64,000 nt of DNA, taken from Teichococcus wenyumeiae (lineage in GTDB: Bacteria > Pseudomonadota > Alphaproteobacteria > Acetobacterales > Acetobacteraceae). The translations under genes were made by a program, and so were the position numbers. The notes beneath the pieces are model-generated. The model saw only the letters and a list, made by a program, of their open reading frames with translations, was not told the origin of the DNA and ran no database searches. The DNA is taken from assembly GCF_003696345.1 (NCBI RefSeq), contig NZ_RFLX01000001.1, forward strand, positions 372,001-436,000, read 5' to 3'. Positions 7,705 to 17,065 of this stretch are shown piece by piece; position 1 is the stretch's first letter, and each line of letters opens with the position of its first letter.

Positions 7705-8472
7705 ATGGCGAGTTCTTCCTCCTCCACCGGGTCAAAGGCCGGGCAGACGGCCGGCCCCGTGCGCTGCGCTGTTTGCGGCGGCGAGAGTCAGCAGCCGCCC
7801 TTCCGCCCCGGCCCGCCCGAGCAGGCGCCGGACCTTGACCTGCGCCCGGGCGAGCCCTTGCGCGGCACCATGGCGCGCTGGCTGCAGCAATGCCCGCACT
7901 GCGCCTATGCCGCGCCGGATATCGCCCGCGCCCATCCCGCGGCCGCCGAGGCGGTGGCCGCCGCCCCCTTCCGCGCCCTGGTGGCGGAAACCAGCTATCC
8001 GCCGCTTGCCCGCCGCTTCCTGGCCTGGGCGCATGTACTGGAGGAAACCGGCGCCCTCCACGCCGGGGCCGAGGCCACGCTGCATGCCGCCTGGGTGGCC
8101 GACGACATGAACCGCCCCGACCTCGCCGCCGAATGGCGGCTGGACGCGGTGGCGCTCTGGCGCAGCGGCCCACCGCTGGACGCCGAGCAGACGGTGCGGG
8201 TGATCGACGCGCTGCGCCGCGCCGGCGCATGGCCCGATGCCGCCGCCACCGCCGAGGCCCTGGCCGCCACCAACCCGCCGCCCGCCGTGGCGCAGGTGGT
8301 GGCGCTGGAGACCAAGCTGATCGCGGCGCAGGATACGGGGCGGCACACCATCGCCTCCGCCATGCCGCCCAGCTACCCACGGCCGCATGTGGCGCAGCAG
8401 CGCATCGGGCGCGCCAAATCCGGCGGCGGCTTCCGGGCCTGGCTGGCGCGGCTCTTCAGGCGCGGCGGCTGA
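7705..8472 (+). CDS. zinc-ribbon protein resembling DUF2225
   Basis: A 255-residue protein with two Cys pairs near the N-terminus, C21-x2-C24 (RCAVCGG) and C63-x2-C66 (QQCPHCAYAA). With the intervening DLDLRP this resembles the zinc-ribbon start of DUF2225 proteins, in which the second pair reads CP-x-CGYA. The rest is helical and alanine-rich, looks like a TPR-like repeat region (AEATLHAAWVADDMNRPDLA), and ends in a basic tail (FRAWLARLFRRGG). A structural-zinc protein with a helical scaffold is a fair description; the biochemical role is unknown. It starts 128 bases from the divergent peptidase gene. Confidence 0.7.
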   Translation: MASSSSSTGSKAGQTAGPVRCAVCGGESQQPPFRPGPPEQAPDLDLRPGEPLRGTMARWLQQCPHCAYAAPDIARAHPAAAEAVAAAPFRALVAETSYPPLARRFLAWAHVLEETGALHAGAEATLHAAWVADDMNRPDLAAEWRLDAVALWRSGPPLDAEQTVRVIDALRRAGAWPDAAATAEALAATNPPPAVAQVVALETKLIAAQDTGRHTIASAMPPSYPRPHVAQQRIGRAKSGGGFRAWLARLFRRGG

Positions 8473-8859
8473 GAATCTCTTTGCGGCAGCAAGGCCGCGA
8501 GGCCACAGGAAGCCTGCAACAGCCAAGTTTTCGATCAAGCATCATCATGAACAATGGGGCAGAAGAGCTGCCTTGCCATGCTGATGCAGACGCCGCCGCC
8601 GCCTTCGGCCGTTGCCAATGACTATAGCGGCTCGTCTTCCGGCGGCTGCTGGACTTCATCTTCTCCCGTGCCGACTGCTCGCTGAACAGCCTGGGCAAGG
8701 TCTGGCCACCCACACCCGCACGAGGCTGCCTGGGCGGCTGATGCCGCTGGCTAGCGGCATGTCCCGCCCGCAGGAGCTCATGCCACATGCACCGGCCTCC
8801 CGGCACGGCAGGCCTTCTCTGACCCCGGCCAAGGGCTTTCGCCGAGCCGGGCGGCTGCC
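8473..8859. other. intergenic stretch, no gene seen
   Basis: About 390 bases between the ends of two convergent genes. No frame has convincing coding character. No strong palindrome of the kind found at other operon borders was noticed here. Confidence 0.5.
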
Positions 8860-10089
8860 CTAGCCTCCTTGGCTCGGCGTCTGCCCCCCCTCCGGGCGCA
8901 GCGCCATCCAGAAGCTGAGCTGGGAGATGACGCCAGCCCCCGCCAGGATCAGCGCCGCGGCCAGTGCCGGGTCCTGGCCGATACCGGCCAGGGCAGTGCA
9001 GATCGCCCCCACCGCCATCTGCGTGAAGCCGTAGAGGCCGGAGGCCGAGCCGATCACCTGCGGGTCCACGCTGATGGCCTGGGTCAGCGCCGCCGGGCTG
9101 GCGATGCCCGCCCCCAGCGTGAAGACGAACATTGGCAGGACGGTCCAGAACACGTTCAGCTGCCCCGAAAGCACCATGCCCAGGAAGACGAAGGCCCCCA
9201 GCACGCTGACCAGATTGGCCCAGACCAGCACGCGCGTGATCGGCAGCCGCCTCGCCATCAGCCGGCTGGCCACCATGCTGCCCAGCCAGACGCCGGAAAT
9301 CAGGACAGCGAGGTAGAAGCCCACCTCATGCGCCGGCCGGTGCAGCCTGCCGGTGAAGATGAAGGGGGCCGAGGCCACGAAGGCATACATGGAGGTGGTG
9401 GCGCAGCCGCCGCCCACCGCATAGCCCAGGAACACTGGTGAACGGACCAGCCGCAGCGTGTTCCGCGCCAGGGTCGCGCCGCTCTGCACCGTCCGCTGCC
9501 CTGTCTCCGGCAGCATCCGCCAGGTGAAGAGGAGGTTGACCACCCCCAGCGCGCAAAGCAGCACGAAGATGGAGCGCCAGCCCGCCAGCTCCGCCAGGGC
9601 GGTGCCCAGCAGCGGCGCCAGCCCGGGGCCCAGGGTCACCATCAGGTTCATCAGCGCCAGCCGCTGCGCCGCCTCCTGCGGCCCGGCCAGGTCGCGCACG
9701 ATGGCACGCCCCAGCACCAGCCCGGCGCAGCCGCCCAGCGCCTGGAACAGCCGCGCCGCGATCAGCGCCTGCACCCCCGGCGCCAGCAGGGCCGCCAGGC
9801 CGGAGACGGCGTAAAGCGTCAGCCCCACCATCAAAACCGGGCGGCGCCCGTAGCGGTCGGCCAGCGGGCCATAAACTAGTTGCCCCACCGCCAGCCCCAG
9901 GATGTAGAGGCTGATGGTCATCCGCATCGCGCCCGGCCCGGCGCCGAGGTCCTGGCCCGCCAGCGGCAGCGCCGGCACGAAGACATGCATGGCCAGGGTG
10001 CCGCTGAAGGTCAGCAGCGCCAGCAGCCAGAGCGGCACGCGCGGGCGCGGCGCCGCTTCCCCGGCCGGCATGGTGGGCTGGGGGGTCAT
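8860..10089 (-). CDS. MFS drug-resistance transporter, Bcr/CflA type
   Basis: A 409-residue inner-membrane protein with twelve predicted helices. The segment PLADRYGRRPVLM between helices 2 and 3 is the MFS motif A, and the first-helix pattern LLALLTFSGTLAMHVFVPAL followed by DLGAGPGAMRMTIS matches the Bcr/CflA subfamily, which exports bicyclomycin, sulfonamides or chloramphenicol by proton antiport (family knowledge). Its start codon overlaps the stop of the upstream MarR gene by four bases (ATGA), so the two are translationally coupled and the MarR protein is the likely repressor. Substrate unknown. Confidence 0.9.
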   Translation of the reverse strand: MTPQPTMPAGEAAPRPRVPLWLLALLTFSGTLAMHVFVPALPLAGQDLGAGPGAMRMTISLYILGLAVGQLVYGPLADRYGRRPVLMVGLTLYAVSGLAALLAPGVQALIAARLFQALGGCAGLVLGRAIVRDLAGPQEAAQRLALMNLMVTLGPGLAPLLGTALAELAGWRSIFVLLCALGVVNLLFTWRMLPETGQRTVQSGATLARNTLRLVRSPVFLGYAVGGGCATTSMYAFVASAPFIFTGRLHRPAHEVGFYLAVLISGVWLGSMVASRLMARRLPITRVLVWANLVSVLGAFVFLGMVLSGQLNVFWTVLPMFVFTLGAGIASPAALTQAISVDPQVIGSASGLYGFTQMAVGAICTALAGIGQDPALAAALILAGAGVISQLSFWMALRPEGGQTPSQGG

Positions 10090-10547
10090 GGCACGGAATC
10101 CTCCGGAGCTTCGGCAAGGTTGCGGCAGATGCGGTCCAGGACGCGGCGCGCGGTCTCGATCTCGGCACCGCTCAGGCCGGCGAGGCCATCGCTACCCACG
10201 GCGCGGGAAACATCCTCGACCTGCGCCACCAGGGCACGGCCGGCGGGGGTGAGCAGGATGGCGCGGGCGCGGCGGTCCGCTTCTTCCTCCCGCCGCTCGA
10301 TGAAGCCGGCGGCCTGGAGCGCATCCAGCAACCGCACCACGGAGGAGCCGTCCAGCCCCAGCGAGGCCGCGAGCTCCTTCTGCCGCATCGGCGCCGGGGC
10401 GCGGGCCAGGTGCAGCAGCGGCCGCCAGGTGGCCTCGGACAGGCCGAAGGGCTGCAGGCGGCGGTCCACGGCGCGCCGCCATTGCCGCGCGGCCTGCCCC
10501 ACCAGCATGGCGAGGCTGCCGCGGATCTGTTCGTGTTGCGAGGGCAT
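10086..10547 (-). CDS. MarR-family transcriptional regulator
   Basis: A 153-residue winged-helix regulator. The DNA-binding part is clear (MRQKELAASLGLDGSSVVRL, then LDALQAAGFIERREEEADRR with the wing ARAILLTPAGRAL), flanked by the dimerisation helices. ATG 10547 (MPSQHEQIRG) is preferred because GGAGG lies upstream, although very close; the earlier ATG 10595 would place two inverted repeats inside the coding region. It forms an operon with the MFS exporter that starts within its last codons. In this family ligand binding releases repression of the linked exporter, which is the probable arrangement here. Confidence 0.87.
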   Translation of the reverse strand: MPSQHEQIRGSLAMLVGQAARQWRRAVDRRLQPFGLSEATWRPLLHLARAPAPMRQKELAASLGLDGSSVVRLLDALQAAGFIERREEEADRRARAILLTPAGRALVAQVEDVSRAVGSDGLAGLSGAEIETARRVLDRICRNLAEAPEDSVP

Positions 10548-10563
10548 GGCCTCCACCAGAACG

Positions 10564-10605
10564 AATGGCGTTCCATTAGTTGGCTTGCCATTCATTAGCT
10601 GGCAA
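10564..10605. promoter_or_regulatory. two adjacent inverted repeats, candidate MarR operators
   Basis: Two dyads lie immediately upstream of the MarR start: AATGG-N4-CCATT at 10564-10577 and TTGCCA-N9-TGGCAA at 10585-10605. Both are perfect in their arms, and are in the usual position for autorepression. Confidence 0.5.
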
Positions 10606-10630
10606 AGCAACCGGGAGCAGGCCGGCGCCG

Positions 10631-11896
10631 CTAGGGTGCGGCGGTTTCCTCCGGCACGGCGACGCGCACCGTTGTCAGGATGGTGGCGCCCAGCGCCAGG
10701 AAGACCAGCACGGTGGACATGCCGAGCCGCTGGCTCCCCGTCATGGCCGTCACCGCCGCCAGCGCCGCCGGCCCCAGGAAGCCGGTGATGCGCCCCGACA
10801 GCGCGAAAAGCCCGAAATAGGCCGAGACCTCGGCCGGCGGCGCCAGCCTGGCCATGAAGGAGCGGGAGGCCGATTGCGCCGGCCCCATGAACAGCCCCAG
10901 CACCAGGGCCAGGGCCCAGAAGGCCGGCTTGCTCTGCACCAGCACCAGCCCGATCCCGATGGCGACAATCGCCCCCAGTGCCACCAGGATGGTGCGCCGC
11001 GACCCCAGCCGGTCCTCCACCAGCCCGAAGCCCGCCGCGCCCAGCCCCGCCGTGACATTCAGCGCGATGCCGAACAACAGGATCTCCTCGAACCCCATGC
11101 CGAAGACCCCGGCGGCATAGATGGCGCCGAAGGCAAACAGCGTGTTCAGCCCATCGGTGTAGAACAGCCGCGCCAGCAGGAAGCGCGCCATGGCCGGGTG
11201 CCGGGGCAGGCCGCGCAGCACCGCCTTGATCTCCGCCAGCCCCCGCCGCGCCGCCGCCGCCCAGCTTGGCCGCGGCCCCTTCGGGTCCGGCAGCGCCACC
11301 AGCACCGGCCAGCCGAAGAGCAGCGTCCAGCCAGCGGTCAGCAGCGCGGTGGCGCGGATATGCTCCGCCTGCCCCCGGTCCAGCCCCAGTGGCGAGGGGT
11401 CCGGCAGCACGAAGAGCAGCAAGCAGACTCCCAGGCAGGCCAGCCCGCCGGCATAGCCCAGCCCCCAGGCCAGGCCGGAGACACGCCCCAGCCGCTCCGG
11501 CGGCGCCACCTGCGGCAGCATGGAATTGTAGAAGACGGTGCCCAGCTCGAAGCCCACCGTGGCCAGCCCGACGCAGGCCAGGGCCCAGAGCGCATCCTCC
11601 GGCCGGGGCGCGGCGAACCAGATCAGCCCGGTGAAGACGGCGGTGAAGACCGTGCAGCACAGCAGCATCAGCCGCCGCCGCCCGCCGGCATCCGCCACCG
11701 CCCCCAGCACTGGGGAGAGCAGCGCGATGGCGATGCCCGCCAGCGTCTGCATCCACCCCCACATCGCCTGCCCGCTGGCCGGGTCCGGCGCCACGCCCTG
11801 CGCGAAATAGGCCGCGATGACAAAGGTGGAGACAACGGTGGGAAAGGCGCTGTTGGCCCAGTCATAGAACGCCCAGGCCCAGGCCTTTCGGGTCAT
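10631..11896 (-). CDS. MFS protein of the UMF1/Atg22-like group
   Basis: A 421-residue membrane protein starting with MTRKAWAWAFYDWANSAF, the distinctive opening of the UMF1 (Atg22-like) group, followed by about twelve hydrophobic helices and the loop ADAGGRRR. Members are permease-like proteins of uncertain substrate; some relatives recycle amino acids. ATG 11896 has GAAGGA upstream; the open frame continues to 12031 but runs into a repeat element and is not used. It ends 36 bases upstream of the longer possible MarR start and is divergent from nothing. It faces the repeat element at 11967 and the glutamate dehydrogenase beyond. Confidence 0.83.
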   Translation of the reverse strand: MTRKAWAWAFYDWANSAFPTVVSTFVIAAYFAQGVAPDPASGQAMWGWMQTLAGIAIALLSPVLGAVADAGGRRRLMLLCCTVFTAVFTGLIWFAAPRPEDALWALACVGLATVGFELGTVFYNSMLPQVAPPERLGRVSGLAWGLGYAGGLACLGVCLLLFVLPDPSPLGLDRGQAEHIRATALLTAGWTLLFGWPVLVALPDPKGPRPSWAAAARRGLAEIKAVLRGLPRHPAMARFLLARLFYTDGLNTLFAFGAIYAAGVFGMGFEEILLFGIALNVTAGLGAAGFGLVEDRLGSRRTILVALGAIVAIGIGLVLVQSKPAFWALALVLGLFMGPAQSASRSFMARLAPPAEVSAYFGLFALSGRITGFLGPAALAAVTAMTGSQRLGMSTVLVFLALGATILTTVRVAVPEETAAP

Positions 11897-11966
11897 CGGC
11901 TGCGATCCTTCGGTGATGCTGCGCGGGAGTGTGCCCCGGTGGGGGGGCGGGCGAAAGGCGGAGCCA

Positions 11967-12207
11967 GAAGGGGCGCCGCCCCTTCCGGACCTTCCCCGCT
12001 GGGGTGACAGGGTCACCCCAGGCCCCGCCATCTGTTTTTCCAGCCTGGGGCGGCATGGTTCCGCCGGAGGCCATCGACCTCCGGCGACTGCGGGTTCAGC
12101 CCGCGCGAAATCTAAGATTTTTGCCGCGCCTCAAACCCGCAGCGGGGTCCGGGGTGGACTTTCCACCCCGGCAGGGTGTCCAGAGGGGCGGCGCCCCTCT
12201 GGCCCCG
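11967..12207 (-). repeat. four-palindrome intergenic element, copy 1 (reverse orientation)
   Basis: Describes the family. Each copy has an outer GC-rich hairpin, an inner 19-bp palindrome, a short CCCCGC-rich flank and a T-rich stretch, a variable centre of about 90-120 bases, then the same order mirrored. The two arms are inverted repeats of each other except that the inner palindrome is GGGGTGGAAAGTCCACCCC in one arm and GGGGTGACACTGTCACCCC in the other. In this copy the GTGACA palindrome is at 12001-12019 with its outer hairpin at 11967-11989, and the GTGGAC palindrome is at 12151-12169 with its outer hairpin at 12180-12202. The centre holds two more hairpins. It lies between two minus-strand genes. 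Confidence 0.85.
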
Positions 12208-12213
12208 GCTGCT

Positions 12214-15200
12214 TCAGCCCAGCACCCGCCCCAGTTCCCGCACCGCCACCGTCACGGCCGCCAAATCCGGCCGCGCCGATGCTTCCTGCGCCATGCGGGC
12301 AGCGGCATCCGCGTCCGGCAACTCGGCGCCGCGCAGGCGGGCCGCCGCCAGCCGCGCCTGCAAGGCGCCCAGGTCGTCCAGCAAGGCCGCCTTGGCCCGC
12401 GGGCCGAAGGCGCCCGGCGCATCGGCCTGGCTGGTGGCCTGGCGCAGCGCCGGCAGGTGGAAGGCCTCGCCGGCCGCGTGCCAGGCGGCACCGGCCTCGG
12501 CAGGCGCCACGCCGGCGCTGGCGGCCAGCCGCACGATGGCGGGCGCGGCTTCCAGCGAGGGTGCGGCGGCGGCCAGATCGGCCACCGCTTCCGGCAGCCC
12601 GGCCTCCCGCAGCGCCTTGGCGGCGGGGGTGGTGGCGGCCTCCCGCGTCGCGGCCTGGGCCAGGGCGGTGATGCCCGGGCGCAGGGTGGCCAGGGTTTCC
12701 TCCAGCGGCACCCCGGCCGGCAGGCTCAGCAGGTCCCGGGCCACGGCGGCATGCAGGTGCCGGATGGCCAGGTCGGCGTCGCGCCGCGCGGCGGCGGGGG
12801 CCGGCGCCGCATCGGCGGCCTGGGCGGCGGCATCCAGGCCCAGCAAACGGTCGGCCAGGATGGCGGCGCGGGCGGCCTCGGCCGGGCCGGTGCCGCTGGC
12901 CAGCCGCGCCAGGGCTGCCGGGCCCAGGCGGTTGGCCACCGTATTCGCCAGGATGGTGGCCAGCAGTTCCCGCCGCAGCCGGTGGTGGGCGATGGCCTCG
13001 CCGAATTCCTGTTGCAGCGGCTGCGGGAAATAGGCCTGCAGCAGCGGCGCCAGGGCCGGGTCGTCCGGCAGGCTGCTGTTCTCGATCGCCTCCGTCAGCC
13101 AGAGCTTCGTGAAGGGCAGCAGCGCGGCCAGTTCCGGCCGGGTCAGGGCGTCGCCCGTGGCCATGCGGTCGGCCAGGGTGGCGGTATCGGGCAGGCCGGC
13201 CACAGCGCGGTCCAGCAGCCCGGCCTGTTCCAGCCGGGTCATCAGCGCGGCCTGGGCGGGCAGGGCCTCGGCACCCGCCGCTTCCTCCAGGCTGACGGCC
13301 AGGGACTGCTCGGTATTGTCCCGCAGCACCAGGGCGGCGACCTCGTCCGTCATCTCCCGCAGCAGCGCGTCGCGGCGCTGGGTGGTGATGGCGCCGGCGG
13401 CCCGCACATCGGCCAGCAGGATCTTGATGTTCACCTCGTGGTCGGAGGTCGAGACGCCGGCCGAATTGTCCAGCGCGTCGGTGTTCAGCTTCACCCCCTT
13501 GCGCGCCGCCTCGATCCGCCCCGCCTGGGTGACGGCGAGATTGGCGCCCTCGCCCAGCACGCGGGCACGCACCTCGTGCCCATCGATGCGGATGGCGTCG
13601 TTGGCGCGGTCCCCGGCCTCGGCCTGGCTTTCGGACTGCGCCTTCACATAGGTGCCGATGCCGCCGAAATAGAGCAGGTCCACATTGGCGCGCAGGATGG
13701 CGCGCATGACGGTGGCAGGGTCGGGCTTCTGTTCCTCGATGCCCAGCACTTCCCGCGCGCGGTCGGACAGCGGGATGGAGCGCGCGTTGCGGGGATAAAC
13801 GCCGCCGCCCGCACTGATCTTGCCCGCATCGTAATCGGCCCAGGAGGAACGCGGCAGCGCGAAGAGGCGGGCGCGCTCCTCGTAGCTGGTGGCCGGGTCC
13901 GGATCGGGGTCGATGAAGATGTGGCGGTGGTCGAAGGCGGCGATCAGCTTCGTCTGCCTCGAGACCAGCAAGCCGTTGCCGAAGACATCGCCCGACATGT
14001 CGCCGACGCCGGTGCAGGTGAAGGGCTCCGCCTGGATGTCATGGCCCAGCTCAGCGAAGTGCCGCGCGATCATCACCCAGGCGCCCTTGGCGGTGATGCC
14101 CATGCCCTTGTGGTCGTAGCCCTGGCTGCCGCCGCTGGCGAAGGCATCGTCCAGCCAGAAGCCGTATTCCTGCGCCAGACCATTGGCGATGTCGCTGAAG
14201 GAGGCGGTGCCCTTGTCGGCGGCGGCGACGATATAGGGGTCGTCGCCATCGCGCCGCACCACATTGGCCGGCGGGACCACCTCGCTGCCGCGCAGGTTGT
14301 CGGTGATGTCCAGCATGCCGCGGATCAGGGTCTTATAGGCGGCGATGCCGGTGGCCATGAAGGCCTCGCGGTCGCTGGCCGGCGGCACGGTGCCCTTCAG
14401 AACAAAACCGCCCTTGGCGCCGGTCGGCACGATGACGACGTTCTTCAGCCGCTGCGCCTTCATCAGGCCCAGGATCTCGGTGCGGAAATCCTCCCGGCGG
14501 TCGGACCAGCGGATGCCGCCGCGCGCCACGGCGCCGGCCCGCAGGTGGCAGCCTTCCATATGCGGGGCATGGACAAAGATCTCGCGCCAGGGGCGGGGCG
14601 CCGGCATCTCGCCGGCGGCGGCGCTGTCGATCTTCAGGGAAAGGTAGGGCTTCTCCTGGTGGAAATTGGTGCGCAGCACCGCATCCAGCACCGTGCGCAG
14701 GCGGGACAGGATGCGGTCGGCATCCGGGTCCTCCACCTGCTCCATCAGCGCCGACCATTCAGCCTCGATGGCCTGCTCACGCGCCGCGTCACGCGGGCGG
14801 GCGGGGTCGAAGCGGCACTGGAAGAGGTCCACCAGCAGGCGCGCGGCGCGCGGCTCGGCGGCCAGGGCGGCTTCCACCGAGCCCTGGGCGAAGGCGAAGC
14901 CCACCTGCTTCAGCCAGCGGAACAGCGCGCGCAGCAGCCAGGCCTCGCGCCAAGTCAGGCCGGCACGGGCCACCAGGCGATTGAAGCCATCGGCCTCGGC
15001 GCGGCCTTCCAGCAGGGCGGAAAGCGCCTCCATCAGCGCCGGGAAGCGGCCCTCGGCGAGGTCCGCCCCGGCCTCCAGCGCGAAGACATGCAGCACCACG
15101 CGGCTGCCATCCGCCAGCGTCAGGTGATGCGGCGTTTCCTCGATGGCGCGCAGGTCCAGGCTTTCGAAGAGCGGCAGCACATCGGCCAGCGGCAGCGGGC

Positions 15201-16911
15201 CGCCCGGATTGGCCAGCCGCAGCGACAGGCTGCGCGGCCCGGCGCCGGGCGCGCGTTCCAGCCGCGCGCCGGGATGGCCGCTGGCCAGGGCGGCTTCCGC
15301 CATGGCGATATCGGCCACCGCCGTGGTGGCGGCGGTGTGGTTGGCATAGAAGCCCGAGAAGGCCTCGGCCCAGCGCGCCAGGCTCTGGGCGGCGCGGGCC
15401 TCGCCCTGCTCGGCGGTCAGCGCCTCGCCCAGCCGGTCGGTGAAGGAGCGGGCGGCCTGCGCCACCGCCGCCTCCAGCAACGCGTCATCGACGCGCGGCA
15501 CGGCGCCGGGGGTGGTGCCCAGCACGTAATGCACCCGCGCCAGCGGCCCGTCGCCCAGCGCGATGTGGAAGGCGGAAAGCCGCGCCTGGAAGGCCCGCGT
15601 CAGGATGCCCGCCACCGTCTCCCGCAGCCGGGTGTCGAAGGTGTCGCGCGGCAGCCAGGCGATGACGGAGATGAAGCGCTCGAAGGGGTCGCGCCGCAGC
15701 ACCAGCGCGGCGCGCGGGCGGATGGACAGGTCCAGCGCCCGGCGGGCGCCGTCCAGGATGGCGGCTTCCTCGGCCTGGAACAGCTCGTCGCGCGGCCAGG
15801 TGTCCAGGATGTTGCGCAGCGCGCGGCCGTCGTGGCTGTCCTCGTCCACCCCGGCGGCGGCCAGGATGCGCTCCACCTTGGCCGAGAGCCAGGGGATGGA
15901 GCGCGGGTTGCGATTATAGGCGCTGGCCGCGAAGAGGCCGAGGAAGAGGCGGATGGCCACCACCCGCCCATCGGCGCCGAAGACGCGCGTCGCCACCACA
16001 TCGGCATGCTGCGGCCGGTGGACGCGGGCGCGCATATTGGCCTTGGCGATGCTCAGCGGCACGCCGTCCTTCAGCTGCGCCAGCACGGCGGCGGGAATGG
16101 CGGACAGATCCCGCAGCGTGTCGAAGACCGGCAGGGATTCATCCCGCAGCAGGCCCAGGCCATCCTCGATGGCGACCTGCGGCTCCAGCCGCAGCAGCCG
16201 GTGGCCGAGGCAGACGAAATTCTCCTCCGCCATCCAGCGCAGGAAGTTCTGGCCGGCGGCGGCCTCGGGCGCCGAGGCGATCTCGCCCTCGGCCTGCCGC
16301 AGCCGCTCGCGGATGGCGGGATAGTCGGTGACGGCCAGCCGCACCTCGGCCATGGCCTGCCGCAGCGCCGCCTCCACCGCCTCCCAGCCCCCGGCGGGGA
16401 CCTTCTGGTCGCCGGTCAGGCGCACCGGGTTGGGGGCGATCTCCACATGCATCAGGCTCTCGGGCCTGCCTTCCGCGGCGCCGAGCGAGAGCAGCCGGCC
16501 CTCGGCATCGCGCCGGGCGCGCAGCACCGGGTGCAGCAGCCGCCGCGCCGTGCGGCCGGAGAGCGCCAGCGCCGCCAGCACGCTTTCCACCAGGAAGGGC
16601 ATGTCGTCGGTGACGATCTCGGCCAGCGCCGCGCCGCCCCGGCCGGGGCCGGGGGGCAGCAGGCGCAGCTTGGCCTCGCCCGGACGGCGCCGCGCGGCAT
16701 GGGCGTAGAGGCTGGCGGCGGCGGCGGCCAGGTGCTCGGCCGGCTCGGCCGCCAGCTCGGCGGTGGGCAGGGCCGCCGCCAGGTGATGCAGCAGCAGCAC
16801 CGCGTCATCCGGCAGCGCCGGGGCCTGCCGGCGCAGCGCCTCGGCGGCCATCCGCAGCAGCTCGGCGCGCGCGCCGCCCTCCGGGCCTGTGCTGCTCGTT
16901 CCGTCTGGCAT
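12214..16911 (-). CDS. gdhB: NAD-specific glutamate dehydrogenase, large (180-kDa class)
   Basis: A 1565-residue cytoplasmic enzyme that converts L-glutamate to 2-oxoglutarate and ammonia with NAD (EC 1.4.1.2). The length and layout fit the large bacterial GDH family: a long N-terminal regulatory region, then the catalytic core with the family hallmark GGIRWSDRREDFRTEILGLM near residues 790-815 and VPTGAKGGFV near 830. Further signatures are KGMGITAKGAWVMIARHF and CTGVGDMSGDVFGNGLL. ATG 16911 has AGGGGAT eight bases upstream; the earlier in-frame TTG 16947 lacks one. It is divergent from a JmjC-type oxygenase gene with 154 bases between. The symbol is given for the family; naming differs among genera. 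Confidence 0.95.
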   Translation of the reverse strand: MPDGTSSTGPEGGARAELLRMAAEALRRQAPALPDDAVLLLHHLAAALPTAELAAEPAEHLAAAAASLYAHAARRRPGEAKLRLLPPGPGRGGAALAEIVTDDMPFLVESVLAALALSGRTARRLLHPVLRARRDAEGRLLSLGAAEGRPESLMHVEIAPNPVRLTGDQKVPAGGWEAVEAALRQAMAEVRLAVTDYPAIRERLRQAEGEIASAPEAAAGQNFLRWMAEENFVCLGHRLLRLEPQVAIEDGLGLLRDESLPVFDTLRDLSAIPAAVLAQLKDGVPLSIAKANMRARVHRPQHADVVATRVFGADGRVVAIRLFLGLFAASAYNRNPRSIPWLSAKVERILAAAGVDEDSHDGRALRNILDTWPRDELFQAEEAAILDGARRALDLSIRPRAALVLRRDPFERFISVIAWLPRDTFDTRLRETVAGILTRAFQARLSAFHIALGDGPLARVHYVLGTTPGAVPRVDDALLEAAVAQAARSFTDRLGEALTAEQGEARAAQSLARWAEAFSGFYANHTAATTAVADIAMAEAALASGHPGARLERAPGAGPRSLSLRLANPGGPLPLADVLPLFESLDLRAIEETPHHLTLADGSRVVLHVFALEAGADLAEGRFPALMEALSALLEGRAEADGFNRLVARAGLTWREAWLLRALFRWLKQVGFAFAQGSVEAALAAEPRAARLLVDLFQCRFDPARPRDAAREQAIEAEWSALMEQVEDPDADRILSRLRTVLDAVLRTNFHQEKPYLSLKIDSAAAGEMPAPRPWREIFVHAPHMEGCHLRAGAVARGGIRWSDRREDFRTEILGLMKAQRLKNVVIVPTGAKGGFVLKGTVPPASDREAFMATGIAAYKTLIRGMLDITDNLRGSEVVPPANVVRRDGDDPYIVAAADKGTASFSDIANGLAQEYGFWLDDAFASGGSQGYDHKGMGITAKGAWVMIARHFAELGHDIQAEPFTCTGVGDMSGDVFGNGLLVSRQTKLIAAFDHRHIFIDPDPDPATSYEERARLFALPRSSWADYDAGKISAGGGVYPRNARSIPLSDRAREVLGIEEQKPDPATVMRAILRANVDLLYFGGIGTYVKAQSESQAEAGDRANDAIRIDGHEVRARVLGEGANLAVTQAGRIEAARKGVKLNTDALDNSAGVSTSDHEVNIKILLADVRAAGAITTQRRDALLREMTDEVAALVLRDNTEQSLAVSLEEAAGAEALPAQAALMTRLEQAGLLDRAVAGLPDTATLADRMATGDALTRPELAALLPFTKLWLTEAIENSSLPDDPALAPLLQAYFPQPLQQEFGEAIAHHRLRRELLATILANTVANRLGPAALARLASGTGPAEAARAAILADRLLGLDAAAQAADAAPAPAAARRDADLAIRHLHAAVARDLLSLPAGVPLEETLATLRPGITALAQAATREAATTPAAKALREAGLPEAVADLAAAAPSLEAAPAIVRLAASAGVAPAEAGAAWHAAGEAFHLPALRQATSQADAPGAFGPRAKAALLDDLGALQARLAAARLRGAELPDADAAARMAQEASARPDLAAVTVAVRELGRVLG

Positions 16912-17065
16912 CGCTTTATCCCCTGGCGTCCGTTCTGGTGCGTCCAAGGATCGGCAGGCGAGACGCCGGCTGCAAGCCGTGCCTGTGCCTTTTGCGGTGG
17001 ATGACTCGTAAATTCATGGCGGGGAGCATTCTCAAAGGGGCGCACGCGACCCTAAGCTGCGAGGC

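Noticed and set aside
8456-8806. A 116-codon minus-strand frame in the gap after the zinc-ribbon gene.
   Set aside because: Arg/Ser-rich, overlaps the end of a real gene and lacks a ribosome binding site.
11929-17004. A 1691-codon plus-strand frame opposite the glutamate dehydrogenase.
   Set aside because: It is Gly/Gln/Arg-rich shadow sequence caused by high GC at third positions; the minus-strand frame has full family motifs.
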